NCBI GenBank assembly: GCA_045602885.1
Contig: JAZSCJ010000100.1
Coordinates: 1 to 10,099 of the forward strand
Origin: JAJPXI01 sp045602885
GTDB taxonomy: Bacteria > Bacillota > Clostridia > Oscillospirales > Oscillospiraceae
DNA: 10,099 nucleotides
Direction of reading: 5' to 3'
Position numbers and translations under genes: made by a program. Under the pieces are notes generated by a model. The model was given only the letters and a program-made list of their open reading frames with translations. It was not told the origin of the DNA and made no database searches. Shown here piece by piece: positions 1-5,629 of this stretch. The stretch's first letter is position 1, and the number at the start of each line of letters is the position of its first letter.

Positions 1-365
1 ATTTCGTCGGAGTAACGCTTCATGTTGGGCAGACCCATGCCTGCACCAAAGCCCAGCTCACGGGCCGTGTCACCGGCGGTGGTGTACCCTTCCTCCATGG
101 CCCGCTCCACATTGGGGATACCGGGTCCACGGTCAGCCAGAGTCAGGTCGATCTCATCCAGCCCCACCTCCACGGTCACGGTGCCGCCGTTGGCATGAAT
201 GACCATGTTGATCTCGCCCTCGTACATACAAATGGACGCCTTGCGAATGACATCGGGCGGCAGACCCAGCCGACGCAGCGACATCTTCATTTTCGAGGAG
301 GCTTCGCCGGCCAATGACAGGTCGCCATCCTCCACATGATACTGCAATACGATCTTGTTCCCCAT
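1..365 (-). CDS. Anti-sigma-like HATPase-fold ATP-binding protein (3' end outside window)
   Basis: The 121 codons present form a small GHKL ATPase of the anti-sigma-factor/serine-kinase (RsbW/SpoIIAB-like) type. Seen: an N-box with Glu49, Asn53 and His57-Ala58 (EINMVIHAN), a G1 box DRGPGI at residues 78-83, and a glycine-rich lid GFGAGMGL at 105-112. These make up the Bergerat ATP-binding fold; no sensor or membrane segment precedes it. The ATG at 365 lies four bases after the stop of the DRTGG gene, and a G-rich Shine-Dalgarno sits inside the end of that gene, so the two are translationally linked. In Clostridia, a DRTGG protein followed by such an ATPase is typical of iron-only hydrogenase gene clusters (family knowledge), so further hydrogenase-related genes are expected off the left edge. 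Its target is unknown. It could instead be a true anti-sigma factor, but no sigma or anti-anti-sigma gene is visible. Confidence 0.85.
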   Translation of the reverse strand, partial: MGNKIVLQYHVEDGDLSLAGEASSKMKMSLRRLGLPPDVIRKASICMYEGEINMVIHANGGTVTVEVGLDEIDLTLADRGPGIPNVERAMEEGYTTAGDTARELGFGAGMGLPNMKRYSDE

Positions 366-369
366 GATC

Positions 370-708
370 TTATCCCCCCAGCCCCTTGGTGTAGAGCAGT
401 CCGCAAGCCGGGTACATACGCTGGGCGGAGGTCATGACCACGATCCTGCGATCCTGCGCCAGCTTGACCATGGTTTCATCGGGCACCTTTCCGCGCACAA
501 AGACGATACATTTAATGTCCATCATATCCGCGGTGCGGATCACCTGCGGATTGACCAGACCGGTCAGCAGCAAGGACTGATCCTTCACATAGGCCAGCAC
601 ATCGCTCATAAAGTCGCTGCCACAGGCCGAATGGATCTCCTGATCGAGGTAGTCCTCGCCGCACAGAACCTTGGCCTGCAATATATCTCTTACTTCCCAA
701 AGCTGCAT
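370..708 (-). CDS. DRTGG-domain protein, probable hydrogenase-operon accessory
   Basis: This is a 112-residue soluble protein that appears to be a single DRTGG domain, a small alpha/beta module also found in some pyrophosphatases and phosphotransacetylases, where it is thought to be regulatory. The pattern fits stand-alone versions: an N-terminal helix (VRDILQAKVLCG), a central strand-loop (LLLTGLVNPQVIRTADMMDI) and a C-terminal strand ending in a Cys-Gly-Leu-Leu segment. No catalytic motif, signal peptide or membrane segment is visible. The start is the ATG at 706-708, preceded by a G-rich Shine-Dalgarno (AAGGGGGC). It is the first gene of a minus-strand operon with the HATPase protein four bases downstream. 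By analogy with clostridial hydrogenase loci it probably helps sense or assemble the redox system, but its molecular role is not established. An extended -10 promoter and a Rex-like operator lie upstream. Confidence 0.8.
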   Translation of the reverse strand: MQLWEVRDILQAKVLCGEDYLDQEIHSACGSDFMSDVLAYVKDQSLLLTGLVNPQVIRTADMMDIKCIVFVRGKVPDETMVKLAQDRRIVVMTSAQRMYPACGLLYTKGLGG

Positions 709-743
709 CTTGGTGCCCCCTTGTTTCTTTGCTGATCCTTTTT

Positions 744-752
744 ATTCTATCA
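744..752 (-). promoter_or_regulatory. Extended -10 promoter for the DRTGG operon
   Basis: Read on the minus strand, TAGAAT (744-749) is preceded by TG one base away, giving the extended -10 pattern TGnTAnAAT about 36 bases before the start codon. No good -35 hexamer lies 16-18 bases upstream, which extended -10 promoters often do without. A perfect small inverted repeat (774-786) lies at roughly the -35 position and could modulate it. Confidence 0.5.
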
Positions 753-813
753 TAGGAAAATGAAAAAGAAAACGCAAAATTTTTGCCTTTTGAAAAATAC
801 ATTTGTCGCTCCC

Positions 814-831
814 TTGTGAACTTTCTCACAA
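814..831. promoter_or_regulatory. Candidate Rex (NADH/NAD+ sensor) operator
   Basis: TTGTGAACTTTCTCACAA is an 18-bp inverted repeat with 6-bp outer arms TTGTGA and TCACAA. It matches the general Rex operator form TTGTGAA-N4-TTCACAA at all fixed positions but one (C for T at the start of the right half). Rex represses fermentation, hydrogenase and sometimes gap genes when NADH is low, which fits the probable hydrogenase operon on the minus side. The site is about 62 bases upstream of the minus -10 and about 42 bases upstream of the serC -35, so neither placement is classical for steric repression. Match and context are good, but function is inferred. Confidence 0.5.
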
Positions 832-872
832 AGAGCTTGTAGGTTTGTGCCGTCTTTTTGGCCTTCCCGTCA

Positions 873-901
873 TTGACTAATTTTTTTGACACGAATATAA
901 T
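873..901 (+). promoter_or_regulatory. Sigma-A-type promoter of serC
   Basis: TTGACT (873-878) and a perfect TATAAT (896-901) are separated by 17 bases, a near-consensus housekeeping promoter. The leader before serC is about 45 bases, AT-rich, and ends in a full AGGAGG Shine-Dalgarno at 941-946, eight bases before the ATG. No attenuator or T-box is visible in this short leader. Confidence 0.85.
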
Positions 902-954
902 GAATACACATTTTCAACAATTTACACTACTAAATTTTTTAGGAGGAAACCGCA

Positions 955-2040
955 ATGGCCAATCAACGAGTGTACAATTTTTCTGCTGGACCGTCCATGC
1001 TGCCGCTGGAAGTGCTGGAGCGTGCCGGCTCTGAGATCACCAATTATCAGGGCTCCGGTATGTCCGTGATGGAAATGAGCCATCGCTCCAAGGTCTTTTT
1101 GAAGATTTTTGAAGACACCCGTGCCAAGCTCAAAAAGCTGCTCAATGTGCCCGATGGATATCAGATCCTGTTTTTGCAGGGCGGTGCCTCCGCACAGTTC
1201 TCCATGGCGCCTCTGAATCTGATCGGCAAGACCGGCAAGGCCGACTATGCCATCACCGGCAACTTTGCCAACACCGCTTACAAAGAGGCCAAGAAGTACG
1301 GTGAGATCTCGGTGGCCGCCAACAGCGCCGACAAAAACCACACCTACATCCCCACCCAGAGCCAGCTGACTCTGAACTCCGATGCCAGCTACTTCTACTA
1401 CTGCGCCAACAACACCATTTACGGCACCGAGTGGCAGTATGTGCCCGAGACCAACGGCGTGCCCATCGTGTGCGATATGTCCTCCAACATCCTCTCCCGT
1501 CCCATCGACGTGAGCAAGTACGGCATCATCTTTGCCGGCGCACAGAAGAACATGGCCCCCGCCGGTCTGACGGTGGTCATCATGCGTGAGGATCTGGCCG
1601 GCAACGAGCTGCCCTACACTCCGCTGATGATGAACTACAAGACCATGATCGACAAGGAGTCCATGTACAACACTCCTCCCTGCTGGTGCATCTATATGCT
1701 GGGTCTGAATCTGGATCATCTGGAGAGCCTGGGTGGCGTGGAAGGCATGGAAAAGATCAAGGGCGGAAAGGCCGCCATGCTGTACGACTGCATCGACAAT
1801 TCCAAGCTGTTCACCTGCGCTGCCGAGAAGGGTTCCCGTTCCGACATGAACGTGACCTTCCGCACCGCTTCCGAGGAGCTGGACGCCAAGTTTGTGGCCG
1901 AGGCTACCGCCGCCGGCTTCACCAACCTGAAGGGTCACCGTCTGGTGGGCGGTATGCGCGCTTCCATCTACAACGCCATGCCCGTGGAAGGCGTGGAGAA
2001 GTTGGTGGACTTCATCAAGGCATTCGATAAGAACAACTAA
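955..2040 (+). CDS. serC: Phosphoserine aminotransferase
   Basis: A 361-residue cytosolic PLP enzyme of the class-V aminotransferase fold. It converts 3-phosphohydroxypyruvate plus glutamate to phosphoserine plus 2-oxoglutarate, the second step of serine synthesis. Seen: the N-terminal NFSAGPSMLP motif, the substrate-binding MEMSHRS segment (His43-Arg44), the phosphate-binding LQGGAS loop (74-79), and the AGAQKNM motif in which Lys198 forms the Schiff base with PLP. Length is normal for the family. The ATG at 955 has an ideal AGGAGG eight bases upstream. One oddity: the segment TGNFA (101-105) has Phe104 where most SerC proteins have the Trp that stacks on the PLP ring. It is followed by serA in the same direction with a 130-base structured gap and no terminator between, so the two are probably co-transcribed from the promoter at 873-901. 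Confidence 0.97.
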   Translation: MANQRVYNFSAGPSMLPLEVLERAGSEITNYQGSGMSVMEMSHRSKVFLKIFEDTRAKLKKLLNVPDGYQILFLQGGASAQFSMAPLNLIGKTGKADYAITGNFANTAYKEAKKYGEISVAANSADKNHTYIPTQSQLTLNSDASYFYYCANNTIYGTEWQYVPETNGVPIVCDMSSNILSRPIDVSKYGIIFAGAQKNMAPAGLTVVIMREDLAGNELPYTPLMMNYKTMIDKESMYNTPPCWCIYMLGLNLDHLESLGGVEGMEKIKGGKAAMLYDCIDNSKLFTCAAEKGSRSDMNVTFRTASEELDAKFVAEATAAGFTNLKGHRLVGGMRASIYNAMPVEGVEKLVDFIKAFDKNN

Positions 2041-2052
2041 TTAAAATTATCT

Positions 2053-2145
2053 ATTCCGGGGTCCCCGATGAAGCCCAGCGCAAGCGGGTTCATTGAGGAG
2101 AGGACGAGTACCGGAATGAGTGCGTTTTCGCCGCAAGGCGGAAAC
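2053..2145 (+). ncRNA. Unclassified structured RNA between serC and serA
   Basis: The spacer folds on paper into three stems. P1 pairs ATTCCGG (2053-2059) with CCGGAAT (2111-2117), a perfect 7-bp match. Inside it, P2 pairs ATGAA (2068-2072) with TTCAT (2089-2093), CCC (2074-2076) with GGG (2086-2088), and GC with GC around a GCAA loop (2080-2083). P3 pairs GTTTTCGCC (2124-2132) with GGCGGAAAC (2137-2145), nine pairs with one T-G wobble, again closed by GCAA (2133-2136). No T-tract follows P3, so it is not an ordinary terminator. The serA Shine-Dalgarno begins ten bases later. It could be a translational regulator of serA, a processing or stabilising element, or an unrecognised riboswitch. It lacks the T-box core sequence, and I recognise no known class. 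Confidence 0.5.
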
Positions 2146-2170
2146 AAATGATATGGAGGTTACGAGGACG

Positions 2171-3343
2171 ATGTTTCGAATTAAGACTTTAAATAAAATC
2201 TCCAACGTCGGTCTGGCCGAGCTGGACGCCGCCCGCTTCCAGGTGGGCGACGATGTGGAGAACGAAGACGGCATTCTGGTGCGCAGCGCCAAAATGCACG
2301 ATTATGAATTCCCCGATGCACTGCGTGCCATTGCCCGTGCCGGTGCCGGCACCAACAATATCCCCATCGACCGCTGTTCCGAGGCCGGCATCGTGGTATT
2401 CAACACCCCCGGTGCCAACGCCAACGCCGTGAAGGAGCTGGTGCTGCTGGCTATGCTGGCCGCTTCCCGCGACGTCATGGGCGGCTATGACTGGGTGCGC
2501 GAGCAGGCCAACACCCCCGACGTGGATGTGGCCGCCGCCGTGGAAAAGGGCAAGGCCGCCTTTGTGGGCCCCGAGCTGTACCGCAAGACGCTGGGCGTCA
2601 TCGGTCTGGGTGCCATCGGCGCTCTGGTGGCCAACATCGGTTTGAGCATGGGCATGGAAGTTTACGGCTACGACCCCTTCCTGTCGGTGGATGCCGCGCT
2701 GCGTTTGGACCGCCACGTCCATGTGGTCAAGAACGTGGACGAGCTGTACCGCGTGTGCGATTACATCTCCCTGCACATCCCCTACACCGACAAGACCAAG
2801 CACTTTGTCGACGAGGACGCCATCAGCAAGATGAAGGGTCATGTCCGCATCATGAACCTGGCCCGTGGTGAGCTGGTGGACGACGATGCCATGATCGCCG
2901 CGCTGGAGTCCGGCCGTGTGGCAAAGTATGTCACCGACTTCCCCAACAACAAGATCACTCTGGCCAAAAACGTAGTGGCACTGCCCCATCTGGGCGCCTC
3001 CACCCCCGAAAGCGAGGACAACTGCGCCGTCATGGCCGCCCGTCAGCTGGAGGATTATCTGGTCAACGGCAACATCATCAACTCGGTCAACCTGCCCCGG
3101 GTGGAAATGGAATGGAGCGGCATCTGCCGTCTGTGCCTGATCCACCGCAACGTCCCGGCTATGCTGGCCAACATCACCATGATGCTCTCCAAGGAGAACA
3201 TCAACGTGGAAAACATGACCAACAAGAGCCGCGGCGATTACGCCTATACTCTGGTGGACATCAACACCCGCGTGGGCGAGAGCGCGGTCAACTCCATCCG
3301 CGCCATTCCGGGTATGCTGCGGGTTCGCGTTATCAATCACTAA
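2171..3343 (+). CDS. serA: D-3-phosphoglycerate dehydrogenase (short ACT form)
   Basis: A 390-residue NAD-dependent dehydrogenase that oxidises 3-phosphoglycerate to 3-phosphohydroxypyruvate, the first committed step of serine synthesis. Seen: the substrate-side segment ARAGAGTNNIP (56-66), the NAD-binding GLGAIG (145-150) with Asp169 ending the following strand, NLARGELVD with catalytic-type Arg232, and LPHLGAST with His273. A C-terminal ACT domain (about 326-388), the usual serine-feedback module, follows. There is no intervening ASB domain, so this is the short type. The stretch KYVTDFP (252-258) replaces the usual DVFExEP, so the canonical catalytic Glu is not evident. ATG 2171 is chosen because GGAGG (2155-2159) precedes it and IKTLNKIS is the expected N-terminus. 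GTG 2120 and ATG 2153 are in-frame alternatives, but using 2120 would put the P3 hairpin inside the coding region. A strong terminator follows. Confidence 0.95.
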   Translation: MFRIKTLNKISNVGLAELDAARFQVGDDVENEDGILVRSAKMHDYEFPDALRAIARAGAGTNNIPIDRCSEAGIVVFNTPGANANAVKELVLLAMLAASRDVMGGYDWVREQANTPDVDVAAAVEKGKAAFVGPELYRKTLGVIGLGAIGALVANIGLSMGMEVYGYDPFLSVDAALRLDRHVHVVKNVDELYRVCDYISLHIPYTDKTKHFVDEDAISKMKGHVRIMNLARGELVDDDAMIAALESGRVAKYVTDFPNNKITLAKNVVALPHLGASTPESEDNCAVMAARQLEDYLVNGNIINSVNLPRVEMEWSGICRLCLIHRNVPAMLANITMMLSKENINVENMTNKSRGDYAYTLVDINTRVGESAVNSIRAIPGMLRVRVINH

Positions 3344-3361
3344 CTTTCACACGCATCTTCG

Positions 3362-3405
3362 CGTGGGGACAAATCGGATGATTTGTCCCCACGTTTTTCT
3401 TTTTT
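3362..3405 (+). terminator. Intrinsic terminator of serC-serA
   Basis: A perfect 14-bp stem, CGTGGGGACAAATC (3362-3375) with GATTTGTCCCCACG (3380-3393), encloses a GGAT loop and is followed by a T-rich run from 3394. It starts 18 bases after the serA stop and separates serA from the downstream regulator gene. Confidence 0.95.
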
Positions 3406-3411
3406 ACTTTT

Positions 3412-3430
3412 TTGTAAAGTTTGCTTGACA
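3412..3430 (+). promoter_or_regulatory. Upstream copy of XRE operator, overlapping the -35
   Basis: TTGTAAAGTTTGCTTGACA matches the downstream operator at 3458-3476 in 17 of 19 positions. Its right half is degenerate because it also serves as the TTGACA -35 hexamer (3425-3430). A repressor bound here would block RNA polymerase directly. Confidence 0.6.
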
Positions 3431-3453
3431 TTTGGTGCGCCGTATGTTATCCT
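3425..3453 (+). promoter_or_regulatory. Promoter of the XRE/membrane-protein operon
   Basis: TTGACA (3425-3430) is followed after 17 bases by TATCCT (3448-3453), with TG at 3445-3446 giving an extended -10. Transcription should begin near 3460, inside the left arm of the palindrome, which argues that the palindrome acts as DNA rather than as an mRNA hairpin. Confidence 0.75.
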
Positions 3454-3455
3454 TC

Positions 3456-3479
3456 GATTGTAAAGTTCGCTTTACAATC
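3456..3479 (+). promoter_or_regulatory. Perfect palindromic operator at the XRE transcription start
   Basis: GATTGTAAAG (3456-3465) and CTTTACAATC (3470-3479) are exact inverted arms around TTCG. The palindrome covers the predicted start site and abuts the Shine-Dalgarno (GGAGGTG, 3480-3486). With the similar copy at 3412-3430 it brackets the promoter, the usual design for autorepression by a dimeric helix-turn-helix protein. Confidence 0.75.
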
Positions 3480-3491
3480 GGAGGTGAGCCT

Positions 3492-3704
3492 ATGAAAAAC
3501 CGAATTGAAGCCATTCGCAAGGAGCTGGGCATTCGACAGGAAGACTTTGCAAAAAAAATGGGTGTTTCCCGGCAGACCATCAGTTCATTGGAAACCGGCC
3601 GCTACAACCCGTCCATTTTCCTGGCCTATAAGATCGCCCGTTTTTTCAACCGCACCATTGAAGAAGTATTCATTTTTGAAGACGAGGGAGGAACCGAAGA
3701 ATGA
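3492..3704 (+). CDS. Small XRE-family transcriptional regulator
   Basis: A 70-residue protein that is almost entirely one Cro/C1-type helix-turn-helix domain. The HTH spans about residues 15-36 (RQEDFAKKMGVSRQTISSLE), followed by the helix YNPSIFLAYKIARFF and a short acidic tail. There is no sensor, peptidase or other effector domain. The closest general type is the YozG/immunity-repressor-like single-domain regulators widespread in Firmicutes, usually encoded just before a small membrane protein. ATG 3492 is chosen because GGAGGTG lies five bases upstream. A longer in-frame reading from 3432 would run through the promoter and operator and is unlikely. Its stop overlaps the next start by ATGA (3701-3704), indicating translational coupling. 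Probably an autorepressor binding the two TTGTAAAG/CTTTACAA sites around its promoter; the inducing signal is unknown. Confidence 0.92.
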   Translation: MKNRIEAIRKELGIRQEDFAKKMGVSRQTISSLETGRYNPSIFLAYKIARFFNRTIEEVFIFEDEGGTEE

Positions 3705-4102
3705 ACCGTAACCGCCGAATGATCGCAAGTATTCTTGAAATTGCCCTTGGCATCGCTTTATGGATCGCCAACCGTGTGGGTATGCTGGACTCCTTTTGGA
3801 GCGGCATGGGCACGGCGCTGATCGTTGTGGGCGCTGTGTTCCTGGTTCGCCAGATCCGCTATCATACCAATGAGGACTACCGGGAAAACGTCGATGTCCA
3901 GACCAATGACGAGCGCAACAAATACATTGCTATGACAGCCTGGGCATGGGCCGGATACACCTTTGTACTGATCACCGCCGTGGGTACCATTGTATTGAAG
4001 CTGCTGGGCCATGATGTGTTGATGCAGATGGCCGCAGGAAGCCTTTGTCTGATCGTGGTGCTGTACTGGATCTCCTTTATGATCCTGCGCAAGAAATACT
4101 GA
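3701..4102 (+). CDS. Four-helix integral membrane protein paired with the XRE regulator
   Basis: A 133-residue protein with four predicted membrane segments, at about 7-25, 33-50, 77-98 and 107-129, and basic ends (MNRNRR and RKKY). A hydrophilic cytoplasmic-type loop between helices 2 and 3 contains NDERNKYI (69-76). A DER motif in that place recalls small membrane proteins of the DUF2178 kind, but I cannot confirm membership. There is no transporter, enzyme or toxin signature. The ATG overlaps the regulator's stop by four bases, with its own GGAGG at 3687-3691. XRE plus small multi-helix membrane protein is a recurrent Firmicutes pair of unknown function; it may sense or protect the envelope, but that is a guess. 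The gene ends in a bidirectional terminator shared with mnmE. Confidence 0.85.
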   Translation: MNRNRRMIASILEIALGIALWIANRVGMLDSFWSGMGTALIVVGAVFLVRQIRYHTNEDYRENVDVQTNDERNKYIAMTAWAWAGYTFVLITAVGTIVLKLLGHDVLMQMAAGSLCLIVVLYWISFMILRKKY

Positions 4103-4114
4103 GATTGACGACAA

Positions 4115-4145
4115 AAAGGGGCCCATCCAACGGATGGGCCCCTTT
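4115..4145. terminator. Bidirectional terminator between the membrane-protein gene and mnmE
   Basis: A 14-bp perfect stem, AAAGGGGCCCATCC (4115-4128) with GGATGGGCCCCTTT (4132-4145), encloses a 3-base loop. The minus strand reads TTTTTG after the stem and the plus strand TTTGCTATTT, so it can end both converging transcripts, better for mnmE. The genes on either side end only 12 and 9 bases from the stem. Confidence 0.9.
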
Positions 4146-4154
4146 GCTATTTGA

Positions 4155-5531
4155 TTACTTTCCGACGCAAAAGCGCGAAAAAATACGGTCAGTAATGTCC
4201 TCGCGCACGCTGCGGCCGGTCAACTCGCCCAGCGCCGCCATGGCCAGCTCGGCATCGGTCAGCAGGGCATCGGGGGTGACGCCCTGACGCAAGCCCTCCA
4301 GCGCCGCTTCCACGGCGGTTTTGGCGCGTGTGGCCGCCTCAGCCTGTCGGGCGTTGGTCAGCAAACTGCCGGCCTCGTCTGCGCCGTGGGGGAAGCAGGC
4401 GGCGATCTGCTCCTCCAGTTCCTGCAACCCTTCTCCGGTGGCCGCCGATACCAGGCAGAAGCGATCAAACCGGCGGCGCAGCGCTTGCACATCCAACGCC
4501 AGCTCCAAATCGGATTTATTGACCACGCAGATCAGATTAGGCACCTGCTGCGCCGCCGCAATAGCCTGCTCGTCCTCATCGGTCAGAGCCTGTCCTCCAT
4601 CCAGCACCAGCAGGGCCAGACGGGCACGCTCTACCGCGGCACGGCTGCGCTGCACGCCCATACGCTCCACCGTGTCCTCGGTTTCCCGCAGTCCGGCGGT
4701 GTCCACCAGCCGCAGCAGCACACTGCCCAGACGCAGACGCTCCTCCAGCGTGTCCCGGGTGGTGCCCGGGATGTTGGTCACGATGGCACGGTCATAGCCC
4801 AGCAGCGCATTGAGCAGGGACGACTTGCCTACATTGGGCCGTCCCACGATGGCACAGGGCACACCCTCAGCCAACAGACTGCCCCGGTCGTAGGTAGCCA
4901 GCAAGGCCTCCAGCCGCTCCTGCGCCGTCTGCAACGCATCCAGAATGGTTTGTTCGGTAAAGGGATCGATGTCCTCATCGGGGTAATCCAGCACGGCGTG
5001 GAAGTGTGCCATCACATCGGTCAAGCCGTCATAAATGGCCTCCACCCGACGGGACAGCGCCCCGGTCAACTGGCCGTAGGCATTGCGTGCCCCCTCGGCC
5101 GTTTCGGCATCGATCAGATCAATGACGGCCTCGGCCTGCGCCAGATCCATCCGTCCGTTGAGAAAGGCGCGACGGGTAAACTCGCCCGGCAGAGCCTGTC
5201 GGGCCCCATGGGCAAACAAGGCCTCCAACCCGGCGGCCAGCACAGCCGGTGAGCCGTGGCATTGCAGCTCGGCCGTCTCCTCACCGGTATAGCTGTTGGG
5301 GGCGGGCGACCAGGTGGCCAGCACCCGGTCAATGGGCACGCCCTGCTTGTCCAGCAGCGTGCCGTAGATCAATTTGCGTGCCGGCTTGTCTGCCAGCGTC
5401 CCTTCTGACAACGGTCGGAAAACCGCTGCGGCGATTTCTCTTGCCCGGGGGCCGGAAAGCCGCAAAATGCCGATAGCACTGGAATAATTGGGCGTGGCCA
5501 CTGCGGCAATGGTGTCCGTCAAAATGCTCAC
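4155..5531 (-). CDS. mnmE: tRNA uridine-34 modification GTPase MnmE
   Basis: A 458-residue GTPase which, with MnmG, installs (carboxymethyl)aminomethyl groups on wobble U34 of certain tRNAs. Seen: an N-terminal tetrahydrofolate-binding domain (about 1-120, with DTIAAVATP and PGEFTRRAFLNGR), a helical domain, and an inserted Ras-like G domain with G1 GRPNVGKS (230-237), G2 GTTRDT (256-261), G3 DTAG (277-280) and G4 NKSD (338-341). The C-terminus is FCVGK with the conserved Cys455 (commonly FCIGK). Length is normal. The start is uncertain: GTG 5531 is used here, but the only Shine-Dalgarno, GAGGTG, overlaps it and sits six bases before an in-frame TTG at 5522, which would give an N-terminus closer to known family members. 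MnmG, usually adjacent in Firmicutes, is absent on both sides. Promoter at 5559-5588. Confidence 0.96.
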   Translation of the reverse strand: MSILTDTIAAVATPNYSSAIGILRLSGPRAREIAAAVFRPLSEGTLADKPARKLIYGTLLDKQGVPIDRVLATWSPAPNSYTGEETAELQCHGSPAVLAAGLEALFAHGARQALPGEFTRRAFLNGRMDLAQAEAVIDLIDAETAEGARNAYGQLTGALSRRVEAIYDGLTDVMAHFHAVLDYPDEDIDPFTEQTILDALQTAQERLEALLATYDRGSLLAEGVPCAIVGRPNVGKSSLLNALLGYDRAIVTNIPGTTRDTLEERLRLGSVLLRLVDTAGLRETEDTVERMGVQRSRAAVERARLALLVLDGGQALTDEDEQAIAAAQQVPNLICVVNKSDLELALDVQALRRRFDRFCLVSAATGEGLQELEEQIAACFPHGADEAGSLLTNARQAEAATRAKTAVEAALEGLRQGVTPDALLTDAELAMAALGELTGRSVREDITDRIFSRFCVGK

Positions 5532-5558
5532 CTCGCAAACTTTGTCAAATCTGGCGAA

Positions 5559-5588
5559 ATTATTTTGCTTGACATGTTCTTATGTCAA
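5559..5588 (-). promoter_or_regulatory. Promoter of mnmE with an embedded inverted repeat
   Basis: On the minus strand TTGACA (5583-5588) and AATAAT (5559-5564) are 18 bases apart, and the start codon follows about 28 bases after the -10. TTGACAT (5569-5575) and ATGTCAA (5582-5588) form a perfect 7-bp inverted repeat with a 6-base spacer that includes the -35 itself, so a dimeric regulator bound there would cover the promoter. No cognate regulator can be named. Confidence 0.6.
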
Positions 5589-5629
5589 CCAAACTTGAAT
5601 GAAATGTTTGTAATTTGTCGCCAATGCAA

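Noticed and set aside
886..901. TTGACA directly before TATAAT upstream of serC
   Set aside because: They are only four bases apart and cannot act as a -35/-10 pair; TTGACT at 873-878 has the correct 17-base spacing.
922..1938. Long open frame antisense to serC (338 codons)
   Set aside because: Its composition (Gly/His/Val/Leu-rich) is the typical shadow of a GC-rich gene, and the plus strand encodes an unmistakable SerC.
2063..2145. Hammerhead ribozyme
   Set aside because: CCGATGA resembles the CUGAUGA core and a GAAAC occurs later, but the core pyrimidine is wrong and the stems do not form a three-way junction.
2041..2170. T-box riboswitch upstream of serA
   Set aside because: A GAGGACGAGTA stretch recalls T-box stem I, but the element is too short and has neither the conserved T-box antiterminator sequence nor a terminator.
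2120..2170. 17-codon N-terminal extension of SerA from GTG 2120
   Set aside because: It would translate the P3 hairpin, lacks a ribosome binding site and does not resemble known SerA N-termini.
2189..3340. Long open frame antisense to serA (383 codons)
   Set aside because: It is almost coextensive with serA, rich in His, Val and Gly, and shows no recognisable motif; it is a codon-bias shadow.
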